This document shows, piece after piece, positions 16,129-25,526 of a DNA stretch of 64,000 nucleotides (position 1 is the first letter of the stretch; the number at the start of each line of letters is the position of its first letter). This stretch comes from an uncultured Acholeplasmatales bacterium. GTDB lineage: Bacteria; Bacillota_I; Bacilli_A; Acholeplasmatales; Anaeroplasmataceae. The position numbers and the translations under genes are program-made. The stretch spans positions 1 through 64,000 of the forward strand of contig CALUXS010000006.1 in assembly GCA_944324805.1 (NCBI GenBank), written 5' to 3'. The notes beneath the pieces were generated by a model, which did no database searches, was not told the DNA's origin, and saw only the letters and a program-made list of their open reading frames with translations.

Positions 16129-16905
16129 ATGTTTTTAGAAGATTATCAAGTAATTAGTAGAAGTAGTGTTAGAAAAGTAAAACTACTTAAAGAAAATCCA
16201 CTAGGATATATACTTTCTTCAATGCTAGCAGGAGCCTTTGTTGGTATTGGTGTTTTATTATCATTTTCTATTGGTAGTCAATTGCATAATTCGGATTTTC
16301 AAGTATTCGAAAAAATTATGATGGGGGCTTCATTTGCTATTGCATTAAGTCTTGTAGTTTTTGCTGGTTCTGAATTATTTACTGGTAATACAATGGTTGC
16401 CTTTATAGGTATAACTAAAAAAGAAATATCCCTTAAAGAAGGCATTTTACTTCTAGTAGTTAGCTATATTGGTAATTTTTTAGGGGCAATTATTTTGGCA
16501 CTATTATTCTTGGGTACTGGTATATTAGATGGCCCTGTAGGTGAATATATGACATATTCATACAATAATAAAACTCATGGCACATGGTATGGTCTTTTCT
16601 TCAAAGGAATTTTATGTAACATGCTTGTTTGTCTTGCGGTTTGGAGTTGTACAAGAACAAAGTCTGATAGTGCAAAATTGATAATGATTTTTTGGTGCAT
16701 ATTAGCATTTGTTGTTACTGGTTTTGAGCACTGTGTTGCTAATATGACACTATTTTGTTTACCACTTTTCCATAATCCTAATGATATTGACATTTTGGGT
16801 ATGTGGTATAACTTGTTTTTTGTTACAATAGGAAATATAGTAGGTGGAATGCTTTTTGTTGGTTTACCATATTTTATTATTTCAAGAGAAAAGAAAGAGG
16901 AGTAA
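16129..16905 (+). CDS. Formate/nitrite transporter family (FNT) channel
   Basis: 258 residues with six likely spans. FNT marks are visible: AGAFVGIGVLLSFSIG in span 1, the loop SELFTGNTM, GILCNMLVCLAVW, and FEHCVANMTLF, which carries the conserved channel His. FNT proteins form pentamers in the cytoplasmic membrane and pass small monovalent anions such as formate, nitrite, hydrosulfide or lactate. In an anaerobe formate is a natural candidate, but sequence alone does not separate FocA from NirC types. It has its own promoter and is followed by a LacI-type gene with a separate promoter region. Confidence 0.88.
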   Translation: MFLEDYQVISRSSVRKVKLLKENPLGYILSSMLAGAFVGIGVLLSFSIGSQLHNSDFQVFEKIMMGASFAIALSLVVFAGSELFTGNTMVAFIGITKKEISLKEGILLLVVSYIGNFLGAIILALLFLGTGILDGPVGEYMTYSYNNKTHGTWYGLFFKGILCNMLVCLAVWSCTRTKSDSAKLIMIFWCILAFVVTGFEHCVANMTLFCLPLFHNPNDIDILGMWYNLFFVTIGNIVGGMLFVGLPYFIISREKKEE

Positions 16906-16969
16906 TCTTTCTTTTTTTGTTATTATAGAGTATAATTATGATACTATATTTAGAGGGGAGATTTAGTTT

Positions 16970-17944
16970 ATGAATATTTATGATATAGCAAAAGAAGCTA
17001 ATGTTTCTATTTCAACCGTTTCTAAATATCTAAACAATAAAAATATAAGACCAGAACTTAAAGAAAGAGTAGAAGCTGTTATAAAAAAATATAATTATGT
17101 ACCTAGTGCTATTGCACAAGGTTTAGTTTCAAAGTCAATGAAAACAATAGCAGTTATGGTAGTCGATTTGCGCTTTCCACACTATTCTACAGCGGCTTTC
17201 AAAATAGATATGACATTGTCTCCCCTAGGATATCGTGTAATTATTTGTAATACGCTAGGTGATGTAAAAAATAGTTTGAAATATATTGAATCATTATTAA
17301 AAATAAATATTGATGGTATTATTTTCATAGGATCTATTTTCAATTTTTTAAATAATTTTCCAGCCTTGCTTAAAAGATTAGACAATATTCCTATCGTTTG
17401 TAATAATGGTAAATTAAATACTAAGCGCGCAGTGTCTGTTTTTGTTGATGATAAACTTGGAATGCAAAAAGCTAGCGAATATTTAGTGAAAAAGGGTAGA
17501 AAAAATATTCACTATATTCAGTATTTAGATACTACGAGTTCTAATTTAAAGGCTAGCGGATATAAAGAAACAATGGAAAAATATGGCTTACCTGTAAAAA
17601 TATATCATACTACAGAATTTTTTGATGGTGGTTATGATAGTATGACTAACATTTTAAAATCAAAGGAAAAAATTGATGCTGTCATTTGTGGTGAGGATTT
17701 AGTAGCCATGGGGGCTATCTCTTGTTTAAAGGAAGCTAATATAGCTGTTGGTAAAGAAGTAGATGTGATTGGTTATAACGCTAGTGAGTATACTAACTTA
17801 TGTGCGCCAAGAATGACATCTGTGGATAACTTAATTGAAAAAACGTCTGAAGAATCAGCACTTGTATTATTAAAAATGCTAGATGGTGAAGACATTAAAG
17901 ATATAAATTTAGAGCCTATACTTTGTATTAAAGATTCAGCTTAA
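16970..17944 (+). CDS. LacI-family transcriptional regulator
   Basis: 324 residues: an N-terminal LacI helix-turn-helix (IYDIAKEANVSISTVSKYLN) and hinge helix region (SAIAQGLVSKS), then a periplasmic-binding-like sugar domain. GGGGAG stands before the ATG. A terminator follows it, and the next transcription unit begins ~80 bp later with a promoter carrying two palindromes. It most likely represses the permease-hydantoinase operon and perhaps the uronate genes beyond. The effector is unknown but is probably a sugar acid or related metabolite. Confidence 0.9.
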   Translation: MNIYDIAKEANVSISTVSKYLNNKNIRPELKERVEAVIKKYNYVPSAIAQGLVSKSMKTIAVMVVDLRFPHYSTAAFKIDMTLSPLGYRVIICNTLGDVKNSLKYIESLLKINIDGIIFIGSIFNFLNNFPALLKRLDNIPIVCNNGKLNTKRAVSVFVDDKLGMQKASEYLVKKGRKNIHYIQYLDTTSSNLKASGYKETMEKYGLPVKIYHTTEFFDGGYDSMTNILKSKEKIDAVICGEDLVAMGAISCLKEANIAVGKEVDVIGYNASEYTNLCAPRMTSVDNLIEKTSEESALVLLKMLDGEDIKDINLEPILCIKDSA

Positions 17945-17959
17945 TAATAAATCGATTAG

Positions 17960-17990
17960 ATATCATCTTATTTGAGATGATATTTTTTTC
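17960..17990 (+). terminator. Terminator of the lacI-type gene
   Basis: ATATCATCT / AGATGATAT around a 6-nt loop, followed by seven T. Confidence 0.9.
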
Positions 17991-18025
17991 TTTTTTAAAA
18001 AATTTAAAAAAATTAAAAAAAACTC

Positions 18026-18136
18026 TTGTCAATTGTTTCTAAAAGTGGTATTCTAAATAATGTAAAGGCTTTCATTCGATGAAAAAGATATATACAATGG
18101 GGTTATTTTTTTTGGGACAAACAAAAAGCGCTTTTT
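18026..18136 (+). promoter_or_regulatory. Promoter and two LacI-type operators of the permease operon
   Basis: TTGTCA-N17-TATTCT (18026-18054) is a good sigma-A promoter. A palindrome TTTCAT-TCG-ATGAAA (18070-18084) lies just past the expected start point. A perfect 14-bp palindrome AAAAAGCGCTTTTT (18123-18136) lies ~60 bp further on, with the central CG usual for LacI/CcpA sites. The rest of the ~316-bp gap is A-rich leader without a gene. Confidence 0.65.
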
Positions 18137-18260
18137 CTTTAGATGCAAAGCACGATATAAAACTAAATAGAGGAGTGGTAATATAAATTTAAAAGGGGTA
18201 GAATTTAAATTTTAAACAAAAAAAGCAAAAAAAATATGAAATCAGATTAAGGAGGATATT

Positions 18261-19685
18261 ATGCATATTTTTGCTATCATTGCATCAATACTATTGCTAG
18301 CTGCATTAGTAGGATTTGTTTATTATTGTATTAAGGGTGGTAACTTAATCATCGGATTATTTATTACTACTGTATTTTGGTTATTGATTGGTACAGTATA
18401 CACTGTATGGAGTGCTGCTGCGAATAATGAAGTAAAGTCATTCACAGATTGCTGGAATTTGATTGTTGGTAATTTCAATAATGTATTTAGTGATGGTCCT
18501 ATCGGATATGGTACTACTACAACAATCATTATTTTCGCAAGCTGGTTTGGCCGTGTAATTGTTGATACTGGTATCGCAAAAGCATTAATTAGAAAAGTTG
18601 TTGAGTTATCTGGAAATAAGCAATTATTAACTGTATTAGTAGTTTCAATTGTTTCTGCATTAATTTTCACTAGTGTATTTGGTCCAGGTAGCGTTATGGC
18701 AATCGGTGCTATTATTTTACCTATTTTGTTATCAATTGGTGTAAGTAAAAAGATTGCTGTTGGTTCATTCTTAATGAGTGTTGCTGCTGGTATGTATGTA
18801 AACAATGGTTATATTTCTCAATTCTCTGGACATGCATTGTTTAAAGAATTATGGGAAAGCACAACATTCCAAAGCTCATTCTTAACATTCTCTTGGTTAG
18901 CATTCTTAATTCACGTTGTTATTATGATTGGCTTTATCGTTTTCAACTATTATTTTGCAAAGGATAAAACTAAAGCATGGGCAATGGCTGATGAAGATCA
19001 AGAACAAGAAAAAGAATTATCAAATTGGACATTCGTTGTACCATTTATTCCTATCGTATTTGCTTTAGTGATTGCATTAGTAAATATGTTTGGATATAGC
19101 GGAAGTGATGTACAATTAACAACATTCGCTCCTATATTCTTATTCGTTGTAGGTATTTTCTTCGGTTTATTATTAACTGGAAATTTAAAAACATATAAGA
19201 AAGCTGTTGATACAACTCAAAAGACTTTATTCAATGGTATTTCTGACGTTGCATTATTAATTGGTATGTTATTAGTTATGAACATGTTCTCAACTGCAGC
19301 TAGTAACTTAGCAGCTCCAATCTTCACAGATGCATTAGCAGGTGGATTAGATTGGATTACTAAGACTCCAATAATTATCGTATTGATTTTCATTGTTCTA
19401 GCTCCATTAGCATTGTTCAGAGGACCTTTCATGATTTGGGGTTCTGGTATTGCATTAGCATCAGTATTATTCCCAATTATTGGTCCTGCATCACCATTAT
19501 TATTAGTATTATTCTATGTACAACCTGTTGGTATTACTGCACAATCTTGTCCTACTCAATCTTGGGGTATGTGGGCTCTATCATATGCAAAATATGAACC
19601 TAAGACATATATCCTAACTAACTTACCATGGGCATGGATTATTACTGCAATTAATATGTTATTAGCATATTTCATTTTGATGTAG
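18261..19685 (+). CDS. GntP/CitM-like ion-coupled permease
   Basis: 474 residues with about 11-12 hydrophobic spans. The block SALIFTSVFGPGSVMAIGAI, followed by LLSIGVSKKIAVGSFLMSVAAGMYVNNG, resembles the re-entrant core of GntP/CitM-type transporters that take up organic or sugar acids with protons or sodium. GGAGG stands 6 nt before the ATG. It is the first gene after the operator-bearing promoter, with a hydantoinase/oxoprolinase-like gene next, so its substrate is probably that enzyme's substrate. The exact family and substrate remain uncertain. Confidence 0.6.
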   Translation: MHIFAIIASILLLAALVGFVYYCIKGGNLIIGLFITTVFWLLIGTVYTVWSAAANNEVKSFTDCWNLIVGNFNNVFSDGPIGYGTTTTIIIFASWFGRVIVDTGIAKALIRKVVELSGNKQLLTVLVVSIVSALIFTSVFGPGSVMAIGAIILPILLSIGVSKKIAVGSFLMSVAAGMYVNNGYISQFSGHALFKELWESTTFQSSFLTFSWLAFLIHVVIMIGFIVFNYYFAKDKTKAWAMADEDQEQEKELSNWTFVVPFIPIVFALVIALVNMFGYSGSDVQLTTFAPIFLFVVGIFFGLLLTGNLKTYKKAVDTTQKTLFNGISDVALLIGMLLVMNMFSTAASNLAAPIFTDALAGGLDWITKTPIIIVLIFIVLAPLALFRGPFMIWGSGIALASVLFPIIGPASPLLLVLFYVQPVGITAQSCPTQSWGMWALSYAKYEPKTYILTNLPWAWIITAINMLLAYFILM

Positions 19686-19737
19686 TATAAGTTAGATTCA
19701 ATTAATACCATCTAAATTTGATAAGAAGGAGAAAATT

Positions 19738-21858
19738 ATGAGAAGTATTAGAATTGGTATCGATGTTGGCGGTACTCATACAAAAGCTGTCGCTATCAAC
19801 AACGAAACAAATGAAATTGTTGGTAAAGGTTCAGTTAAAACAACCCATCACCACCCTCAAGGTGTTGCCTATGGTGTTATAAAGGCATTCGAAAAATGTG
19901 TTTCTGAAAACAATATTAAACCTGAGGAAGTAATTTTCATTGCCCACAGTACAACTCAAGCAACTAACGCCTTACTTGAAGGTGACGTTGCAAAAGTTGG
20001 CGTTATTGGTTTAGGTGGTGGAGGTCTTGGTGGAATATTTGTAAAGAAACAAACAGCCATCAAGAATATTGATCTAGGTACAGGTAAGCATATAGAAGTT
20101 GTTAATGCTTACATTAAATTAAAAGAATTTAGCGAAAAAAAGGCTGAAGAAGTTATTGATGATTTAATAAAACAAGGTGCTCAAGTAATTGTAGCAAGTA
20201 AAGCATTCGGTGTTGATAATATGAAAGAAGAAAAGATTATCGCAGAGATTGCTAACAAAAAAGGTTTCTTGAGCACAGCAGCCTCTGAAATTACAAAATT
20301 ATATGGTTTAGCTACAAGAACACAAACAGCAACTTTAAATGCAAGTATTTTACCAAAAATGCTTGAAACTGCAAATAGTACTGAACAAAGTGTTCGTCAA
20401 GCAGGTATTAAAGTTCCTTTAATGATTATGCGTGGCGATGGTGGTGTTATGGAAGTTTCAGAAATGAAGAAACGTCCAATCTTGACAATGCTATCAGGAC
20501 CTGCTGCTTCAGTTATTGGTGCATTAATGTATTTAAGAGCTTCAAATGGTATTTATTTTGAGGTTGGTGGAACTTCTACTAACATTGGTGTTATTAAGAA
20601 TGGTCGTCCTGCCGTTGACTATACAATTTTAGGTGGACATCGTACATACGTTAACTCCCTAGACGTACGTGTATTAGGTGTTGCTGGTGGTAGTATGGTT
20701 CGTGCTAATAAAAATGGTATTATTGATGTTGGTCCAAGAAGTGCTCACATTGCTGATATGGAATATGCTGCCTTCACAGATCCAAAATTATTAGATGGTG
20801 CTGAGTTATATTTCATGCAACCTCGTGATAATGATCCAAGTGATTATGTAGCAATTAGATTGAAAAATGGTAAGAGTATTACAATTACTAATACATGTGC
20901 TGCTAACGTTTTGAAGATGCTTGATGATAATGACTTTGCAAAAGGTAGTTATGAAGCAAGCTATAAGGCAGTTAAATTATTAGCTGATTATATTGGTAAA
21001 TCTGTTGAAGAAACGGCAGATCAAATTTTAAGAACATCATGTGAAAAAATCCGTCCTGTAATTGAAGAACTTATTTCAAAGTACAAAGTAGAGCGAGATC
21101 AAATCGTACTAGTAGGTGCAGGTGGTGGTGCTGGTACCTTATTAGCATACACAGCAAAAATGATGAACTTTAAATATCAAATACCTGTTAATGCAGAAGT
21201 TATTTCTTCAATTGGCGTTGCTTTAGCGATGGTTCGTGAAATGGTTGAAAGAACTATTCCAAATCCAACTGTTGATGATATTGCTAAGATTAAACGTGAA
21301 GCTAAAGAACGTGCTGTAAGAAGTGGTGCCGTTGAAGATACTGTTGAAGTATTCCTTGAAATTGATGAAACTACTCAAAAGGTTACAGCAATTGCAATGG
21401 GTTCAACAGAGGTTAAGACAACTGACTTATCTAAAAAGGTTGATGATGCTGAAGCATTAGAGATTGCAAAAGAAACATTCACTGATGCTAAAGACATTAA
21501 GATTGCTTATAGTAACAAATCTACCTTTGTTGTTTCTGGTGTTGTAAAGAATCGTACAAGTATTAGAATTATTGATAAGAAAGGCTTTGTCAAGGTTCAA
21601 AGAAGTGAAGGTAAAGTTGTCAAGACTACATTTGGCGAGGTAGCTAATACTTTAAAGAAGATATGGGATGAAACAGGAAATTATTCTAGTGAAATTAGAA
21701 TTAATCCTGATATTTATGTAATTGTTGAAGGTAGAGTAATTGATTACTCTGGCTTAAGTACAATTGAACAAGTTGTTGGTCTAGTAAAAACAGAATTAAT
21801 TGATTTAGATAAAGATGCAGAAATAGCTGTTGTATCTGCAAGAAATGGATTATATTAG
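19738..21858 (+). CDS. Hydantoinase/oxoprolinase-family (HyuA-like) ATP-dependent enzyme
   Basis: 706 residues. The start RIGIDVGGTHTKAVAINNET is the phosphate-binding element of the actin-like fold shared by HyuA, 5-oxoprolinase and acetone carboxylase beta. TQATNALLEGDVAKVGVIG and MRGDGGVMEVSEMKKRPILT are typical family blocks, and LVGAGGGAGTL ends the second domain. Members use ATP to open lactams, hydantoins or similar compounds, usually with a HyuB partner, but no hyuB lies nearby. The C-terminal ~180 residues are a separate module. It is co-transcribed with the permease before it and an HExxH protein 2 bp after it. The substrate is unknown. Confidence 0.75.
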   Translation: MRSIRIGIDVGGTHTKAVAINNETNEIVGKGSVKTTHHHPQGVAYGVIKAFEKCVSENNIKPEEVIFIAHSTTQATNALLEGDVAKVGVIGLGGGGLGGIFVKKQTAIKNIDLGTGKHIEVVNAYIKLKEFSEKKAEEVIDDLIKQGAQVIVASKAFGVDNMKEEKIIAEIANKKGFLSTAASEITKLYGLATRTQTATLNASILPKMLETANSTEQSVRQAGIKVPLMIMRGDGGVMEVSEMKKRPILTMLSGPAASVIGALMYLRASNGIYFEVGGTSTNIGVIKNGRPAVDYTILGGHRTYVNSLDVRVLGVAGGSMVRANKNGIIDVGPRSAHIADMEYAAFTDPKLLDGAELYFMQPRDNDPSDYVAIRLKNGKSITITNTCAANVLKMLDDNDFAKGSYEASYKAVKLLADYIGKSVEETADQILRTSCEKIRPVIEELISKYKVERDQIVLVGAGGGAGTLLAYTAKMMNFKYQIPVNAEVISSIGVALAMVREMVERTIPNPTVDDIAKIKREAKERAVRSGAVEDTVEVFLEIDETTQKVTAIAMGSTEVKTTDLSKKVDDAEALEIAKETFTDAKDIKIAYSNKSTFVVSGVVKNRTSIRIIDKKGFVKVQRSEGKVVKTTFGEVANTLKKIWDETGNYSSEIRINPDIYVIVEGRVIDYSGLSTIEQVVGLVKTELIDLDKDAEIAVVSARNGLY

Positions 21859-21860
21859 TT

Positions 21861-22481
21861 ATGCAAAATATTCGAGATAAGATTAGTTTATTATGTAAGA
21901 AAAGTGATATGGAAGTTTATATGGATTATATGGATAAGGATATCTCTGCCCATAGACTTCCTGTAGAAAAGAAAAAAGAGATCATTGAAAAGTCAATAGA
22001 GGTTGCGACAAAGTTTTATGAAAAGCTACAAGCTGATTTTGGTGATTTAAGTGTTGTTGAATATGCACGCAAATTATCAATTCCTATAAATTATGTTGAA
22101 GAAAAAGGAAATAAGTATTTTACATATTTAGGGTTATTCAAAGAAAAAACTCAGACTATTGTTGTAAATTTTGAGACCGTCTTACTTATTAAACGCATTG
22201 GTAAGCAATTTAATCTTGATAATCTTGTTAACTTGAACATGATTAAGGATGCAGTAATTGCTCACGAAATGTTTCATTATTTCGAATTAGTTAACCCAGA
22301 TATTTATACTAATCAAAAAATTATTGACGCTAAAATCTTTGGTATAATAAAAACTAAATCAAGATTATTAGCCGCAGGTGAAATAGCTGCAATGCATTTC
22401 TCAAAGCTTTTAACTAAGCTAAATCATACAACATTAGTTTATGATAAAATATTTGCTTATGGTAGAAAGCTTGTTGCTTAA
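21861..22481 (+). CDS. HExxH-containing putative metallohydrolase
   Basis: 206 residues, no signal peptide, mostly helical. The notable motif is AHEMFHYFE, a zinc-peptidase-like HExxH at residues 135-139. A later acidic residue in GEIAAMHFSK (around residue 173) could complete a metal site. The gene starts 2 bp after the hydantoinase-like gene without its own strong ribosome site, so it is translationally coupled and probably works on the same compound. I do not recognise a named family. It could also be a structural relative of ImmA/IrrE-type proteases. Confidence 0.6.
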   Translation: MQNIRDKISLLCKKSDMEVYMDYMDKDISAHRLPVEKKKEIIEKSIEVATKFYEKLQADFGDLSVVEYARKLSIPINYVEEKGNKYFTYLGLFKEKTQTIVVNFETVLLIKRIGKQFNLDNLVNLNMIKDAVIAHEMFHYFELVNPDIYTNQKIIDAKIFGIIKTKSRLLAAGEIAAMHFSKLLTKLNHTTLVYDKIFAYGRKLVA

Positions 22482-22545
22482 TTTATTATCAACTTTGATA
22501 GATTATTTATAAGTCAATTATATAATTTACTATTGATAATTATTT

Positions 22546-22590
22546 CACAAAAAGGCTTATTAGCATCTATTGATGCAATAGCCTTTTTGT
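22546..22590 (+). terminator. Long hairpin terminator before uxuA
   Basis: ACAAAAAGGCT pairs with AGCCTTTTTGT, and an inner GCATC-TATT-GATGC stem extends the hairpin. TTGATG inside it (22570-22575) stands 18 bp before TATTAT (22594-22599), so a uxuA promoter may start within the terminator. Confidence 0.75.
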
Positions 22591-22630
22591 ACATATTATA
22601 GTAAAAAATGTTTTGAGGAGGAAAAAAAAT

Positions 22631-23707
22631 ATGGAAATGACACTACGCTGGTTTGGTACAGGATACGATAGTGTAACTCTTGAACAAATCAGACAAATTC
22701 CTGGTGTAACAGGTGTAATCACTACATTATATAATACACAACCAGGTGAGGTTTGGAGCCAAGATGCAATTCATAAATTAAAAGAAGAGGTTGAAGCTGC
22801 AGGATTAAGAATTGCTGCCATTGAAAGTGTAAATGTTCATGATGCAATTAAAATTGGTTCGCCAGATCGTGATAAGTACATTGATAATTATATTCAAACT
22901 TTAGAAAATTTAGGTAAAGAAGATATTCATATTGTTGTGTATAACTTTATGCCAGTATTTGATTGGACTCGTTCTGATCTAGCTCGTGTTCGTCCTGATG
23001 GATCAACAGTTTTAGCTTATAATCAAGCAGAAATTGATAAAATTAACCCAAAGGCAATGTTTGATTCAATTAATGATAATTCAAATGGTTTCGTTATGCC
23101 TGGATGGGAGCCTGAAAGATTAGCAAAGCTACAAGAATTGTTCGATATGTATAAGGATGTTGATGACGAAAAATTATTTAATAACTTAGTATATTTCTTA
23201 AAGCGTCTTGGACCTGTTTGTAAAAAATATAATATTAAGATGGCTATTCATCCTGATGATCCAGCTTGGCCTGTATTTGGCTTACCTCGTATCATTACAG
23301 GTAAAGAAAGAATTTTAAAATTATTAAAGGCAGTTGATGAACCATATAACTGTTTAAATCTATGTACAGGTTCACTAGGATCTAATCCTGAAAATGATAT
23401 TGTAGATATTATTCATGCTACTAAGGGACGTGTTCCTTTTGCCCATATTAGAAATTTACAATACAATTACCCTGGAGATTTCCAAGAGGCAGCTCATCTA
23501 TCAAGTGATGGTTCAATGGATATGTTCAAAATTATGCAAGCATTCTATCAAACAGGATTTGATGGAATAATTCGTCCTGATCATGGTCGTATGATTTGGG
23601 GCGAGGTTGGAATGCCTGGATATGGACTATATGATAGAGCCTTAGGAGCATGCTACCTACAAGGTCTTTGGGAAGCAATTGATAAAGAGGAAAAAAGAAA
23701 CAAATAA
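22631..23707 (+). CDS. uxuA: Mannonate dehydratase
   Basis: About 358 residues, opening MEMTLRWFGTGYDSVTLEQI with the motif IRQIPGVTGVI, as in UxuA. Conserved metal and substrate-site stretches MAIHPDDPAWPVFGLPRI, NLCTGSLGSNPEND, FAHIRN and IIRPDHGRM are all present. The enzyme dehydrates D-mannonate to 2-keto-3-deoxygluconate in the cytoplasm, a late step in glucuronate breakdown, using Mn or Fe. AGGAGG ends 9 nt before the chosen ATG; the TTG at 22613 overlaps that site and is rejected. The length is usual. A uxuB-type dehydrogenase follows after 13 bp, giving the classic pair. Confidence 0.95.
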   Translation: MEMTLRWFGTGYDSVTLEQIRQIPGVTGVITTLYNTQPGEVWSQDAIHKLKEEVEAAGLRIAAIESVNVHDAIKIGSPDRDKYIDNYIQTLENLGKEDIHIVVYNFMPVFDWTRSDLARVRPDGSTVLAYNQAEIDKINPKAMFDSINDNSNGFVMPGWEPERLAKLQELFDMYKDVDDEKLFNNLVYFLKRLGPVCKKYNIKMAIHPDDPAWPVFGLPRIITGKERILKLLKAVDEPYNCLNLCTGSLGSNPENDIVDIIHATKGRVPFAHIRNLQYNYPGDFQEAAHLSSDGSMDMFKIMQAFYQTGFDGIIRPDHGRMIWGEVGMPGYGLYDRALGACYLQGLWEAIDKEEKRNK

Positions 23708-23720
23708 TCGAGGTATAAAG

Positions 23721-25322
23721 ATGAAGCTTACTTATGATAATATTTGTAATAAAGTAATTAATAATGTTTCATTACCAAAATATGATGTAAAAAAAGTAGT
23801 AGAAAATACAAAAGCTAATCCAATTTGGTTACACTTTGGTGCAGGTAACATATTTAGAGGATACATTGCAAGATTACAAGATGATTTGTTAAACCAAGGC
23901 TTAGCAACAAAAGGAATCATAGCTGCTGAAACCTTTGATTATGAAATAATTGATAAAATTTATAAACCAAATGATAATTTGACTTTAGTAGCTACTTTAA
24001 GTGCAACAAAACCCACAGAATTTAGAATTGTAGCTTCAGTTTGCGAAGGAGTAAAGGCTGATAGTAGTGATGTTTCTTCAAAGACTAGATTGAAAGAAAT
24101 ATTTACTAATAGCTCATTACAAATGATATCATTTACAATCACAGAAAAAGGTTATGGTTTAAAAGGTTTAGATGGTAATTATTTACCAGTAGTACTTAGT
24201 GATATTGAAAATGGTCCAAGTGAAGCAAAGCATGCAATGAGTATTGTGTGTGCATTATTATATGAACGTTATTTAGCAGGAAAATTGCCACTTGCAGTAG
24301 TAAGTATGGATAATTGTTCTCATAATGGAGAAAAATTACAAAATGCCATTTTAACAATAGCTAATGAATGGCAAAAAAATGGCTTTGTAACAAGCGAATT
24401 TATTGATTATCTAAATGATGAGAATTATATCACATTCCCATGGAGTATGATTGATAAAATAACACCACGTCCTGCAAATGAGGTTCTAGAAGAGGTAGAG
24501 AAACTAGGATTTACAAATATGGAGCCAGTTACAACCGCAAAGCGAACATATATAGCTCCATTTGTTAATGCAGAAGTATGTGAATATCTAGTAATTGAGG
24601 ATAAATTCCCAAATGGAAGACCAGCTCTTGAAAAGGTAGGAGTATATTTGACAACTAGAGAAACAGTAAATAAGGTAGAAACAATGAAGGTAACAACATG
24701 CCTAAACCCACTTCATACTGCTTTAGCTGTATATGGTTGTTTACTAGGATATAAGAGTATTGCTAGTGAAATGGAATCTAAAGAATTAAAATCTTTAGTT
24801 GAAAATATAGGAAAAGAAGGAATGAAAGTGGTAGTAGATCCAAAGATTTTATCACCACAAAAATTCTTAGAAGAAGTACTATATGAACGTTTGCCAAATA
24901 AAGCAATACCAGATATGCCACAAAGAATAGCTACTGATACAAGTCAAAAAATTCCTGTAAGATATGGAGAAACAATTAAAGCGTATTTAAAGTCAAACAC
25001 ATTATCAGTAGATGATTTAACCTATATTCCACTTGCAATAGCAGGATGGTTACGTTACTTATTAGCCGTAAATGACAATTTAGAACCAATGGAATTAAGT
25101 GCTGATCCGATGCTAGAAGAATTATGTTCACAATTAAAGGATATAAAGGTAGGAAGTTTGAATAATGACTTAACTGCATTAAACCCAATTCTAGCAAATA
25201 AGCAAATATTTGGTGTAGATTTATTAGAAACATCATTAGGAGAAAAAGTAGAAGGAATGTTTAAAGAAATGCTTACAGGCAAGGGAGCAGTTCTAAACAC
25301 CTTAAAGAAATATTGTAAATAG
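23721..25322 (+). CDS. Mannitol/fructuronate dehydrogenase family protein (UxuB-like)
   Basis: About 533 residues of the polyol/mannonate dehydrogenase family. The N-terminal dinucleotide motif is HFGAGNIFRGYIARL. FTITEKGYGL, VVSMDNCSHNGEKL, FPWSMIDKITPR and KVTTCLNPLHTALAVYG match the conserved lines of UxuB and mannitol dehydrogenases, including the catalytic Lys (DKITPR / MKVTTCLN region). It would reduce D-fructuronate to D-mannonate with NADH, feeding UxuA upstream. The ATG at 23721 follows a CGAGG site, while the earlier ATT/TTG options run through the upstream gene. It is the last gene of the operon. Confidence 0.85.
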   Translation: MKLTYDNICNKVINNVSLPKYDVKKVVENTKANPIWLHFGAGNIFRGYIARLQDDLLNQGLATKGIIAAETFDYEIIDKIYKPNDNLTLVATLSATKPTEFRIVASVCEGVKADSSDVSSKTRLKEIFTNSSLQMISFTITEKGYGLKGLDGNYLPVVLSDIENGPSEAKHAMSIVCALLYERYLAGKLPLAVVSMDNCSHNGEKLQNAILTIANEWQKNGFVTSEFIDYLNDENYITFPWSMIDKITPRPANEVLEEVEKLGFTNMEPVTTAKRTYIAPFVNAEVCEYLVIEDKFPNGRPALEKVGVYLTTRETVNKVETMKVTTCLNPLHTALAVYGCLLGYKSIASEMESKELKSLVENIGKEGMKVVVDPKILSPQKFLEEVLYERLPNKAIPDMPQRIATDTSQKIPVRYGETIKAYLKSNTLSVDDLTYIPLAIAGWLRYLLAVNDNLEPMELSADPMLEELCSQLKDIKVGSLNNDLTALNPILANKQIFGVDLLETSLGEKVEGMFKEMLTGKGAVLNTLKKYCK

Positions 25323-25480
25323 TATTTATCAATGGAGAGGTTAGAATATTATTAATTAAATGTTAATAAATAATCCCCCGAAATTTATTATCATAATTTT
25401 TTCTTAAACTAAAAATAATTATTTTAATTTCAAAATTGGTAAAAGTATATTAAGCTATAAATCAATTTATAGTAAAATAA

Positions 25481-25519
25481 AAAAAGCATGATTTTCATCT
25501 AAAAAATCATGCTTTTTTT
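25481..25519. terminator. Bidirectional terminator
   Basis: AAAAAGCATGATTTT / AAAATCATGCTTTTT around a 7-nt loop separates the uronate genes from the convergent AraC-GH39 gene. The ~160 bp before it show nothing further. Confidence 0.92.
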
Positions 25520-25526
25520 ATTTATG

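Noticed and set aside
18323-18805. 160-residue frame on the minus strand
   Set aside because: Antisense of the permease gene; composition and lack of start signals mark it as a shadow.
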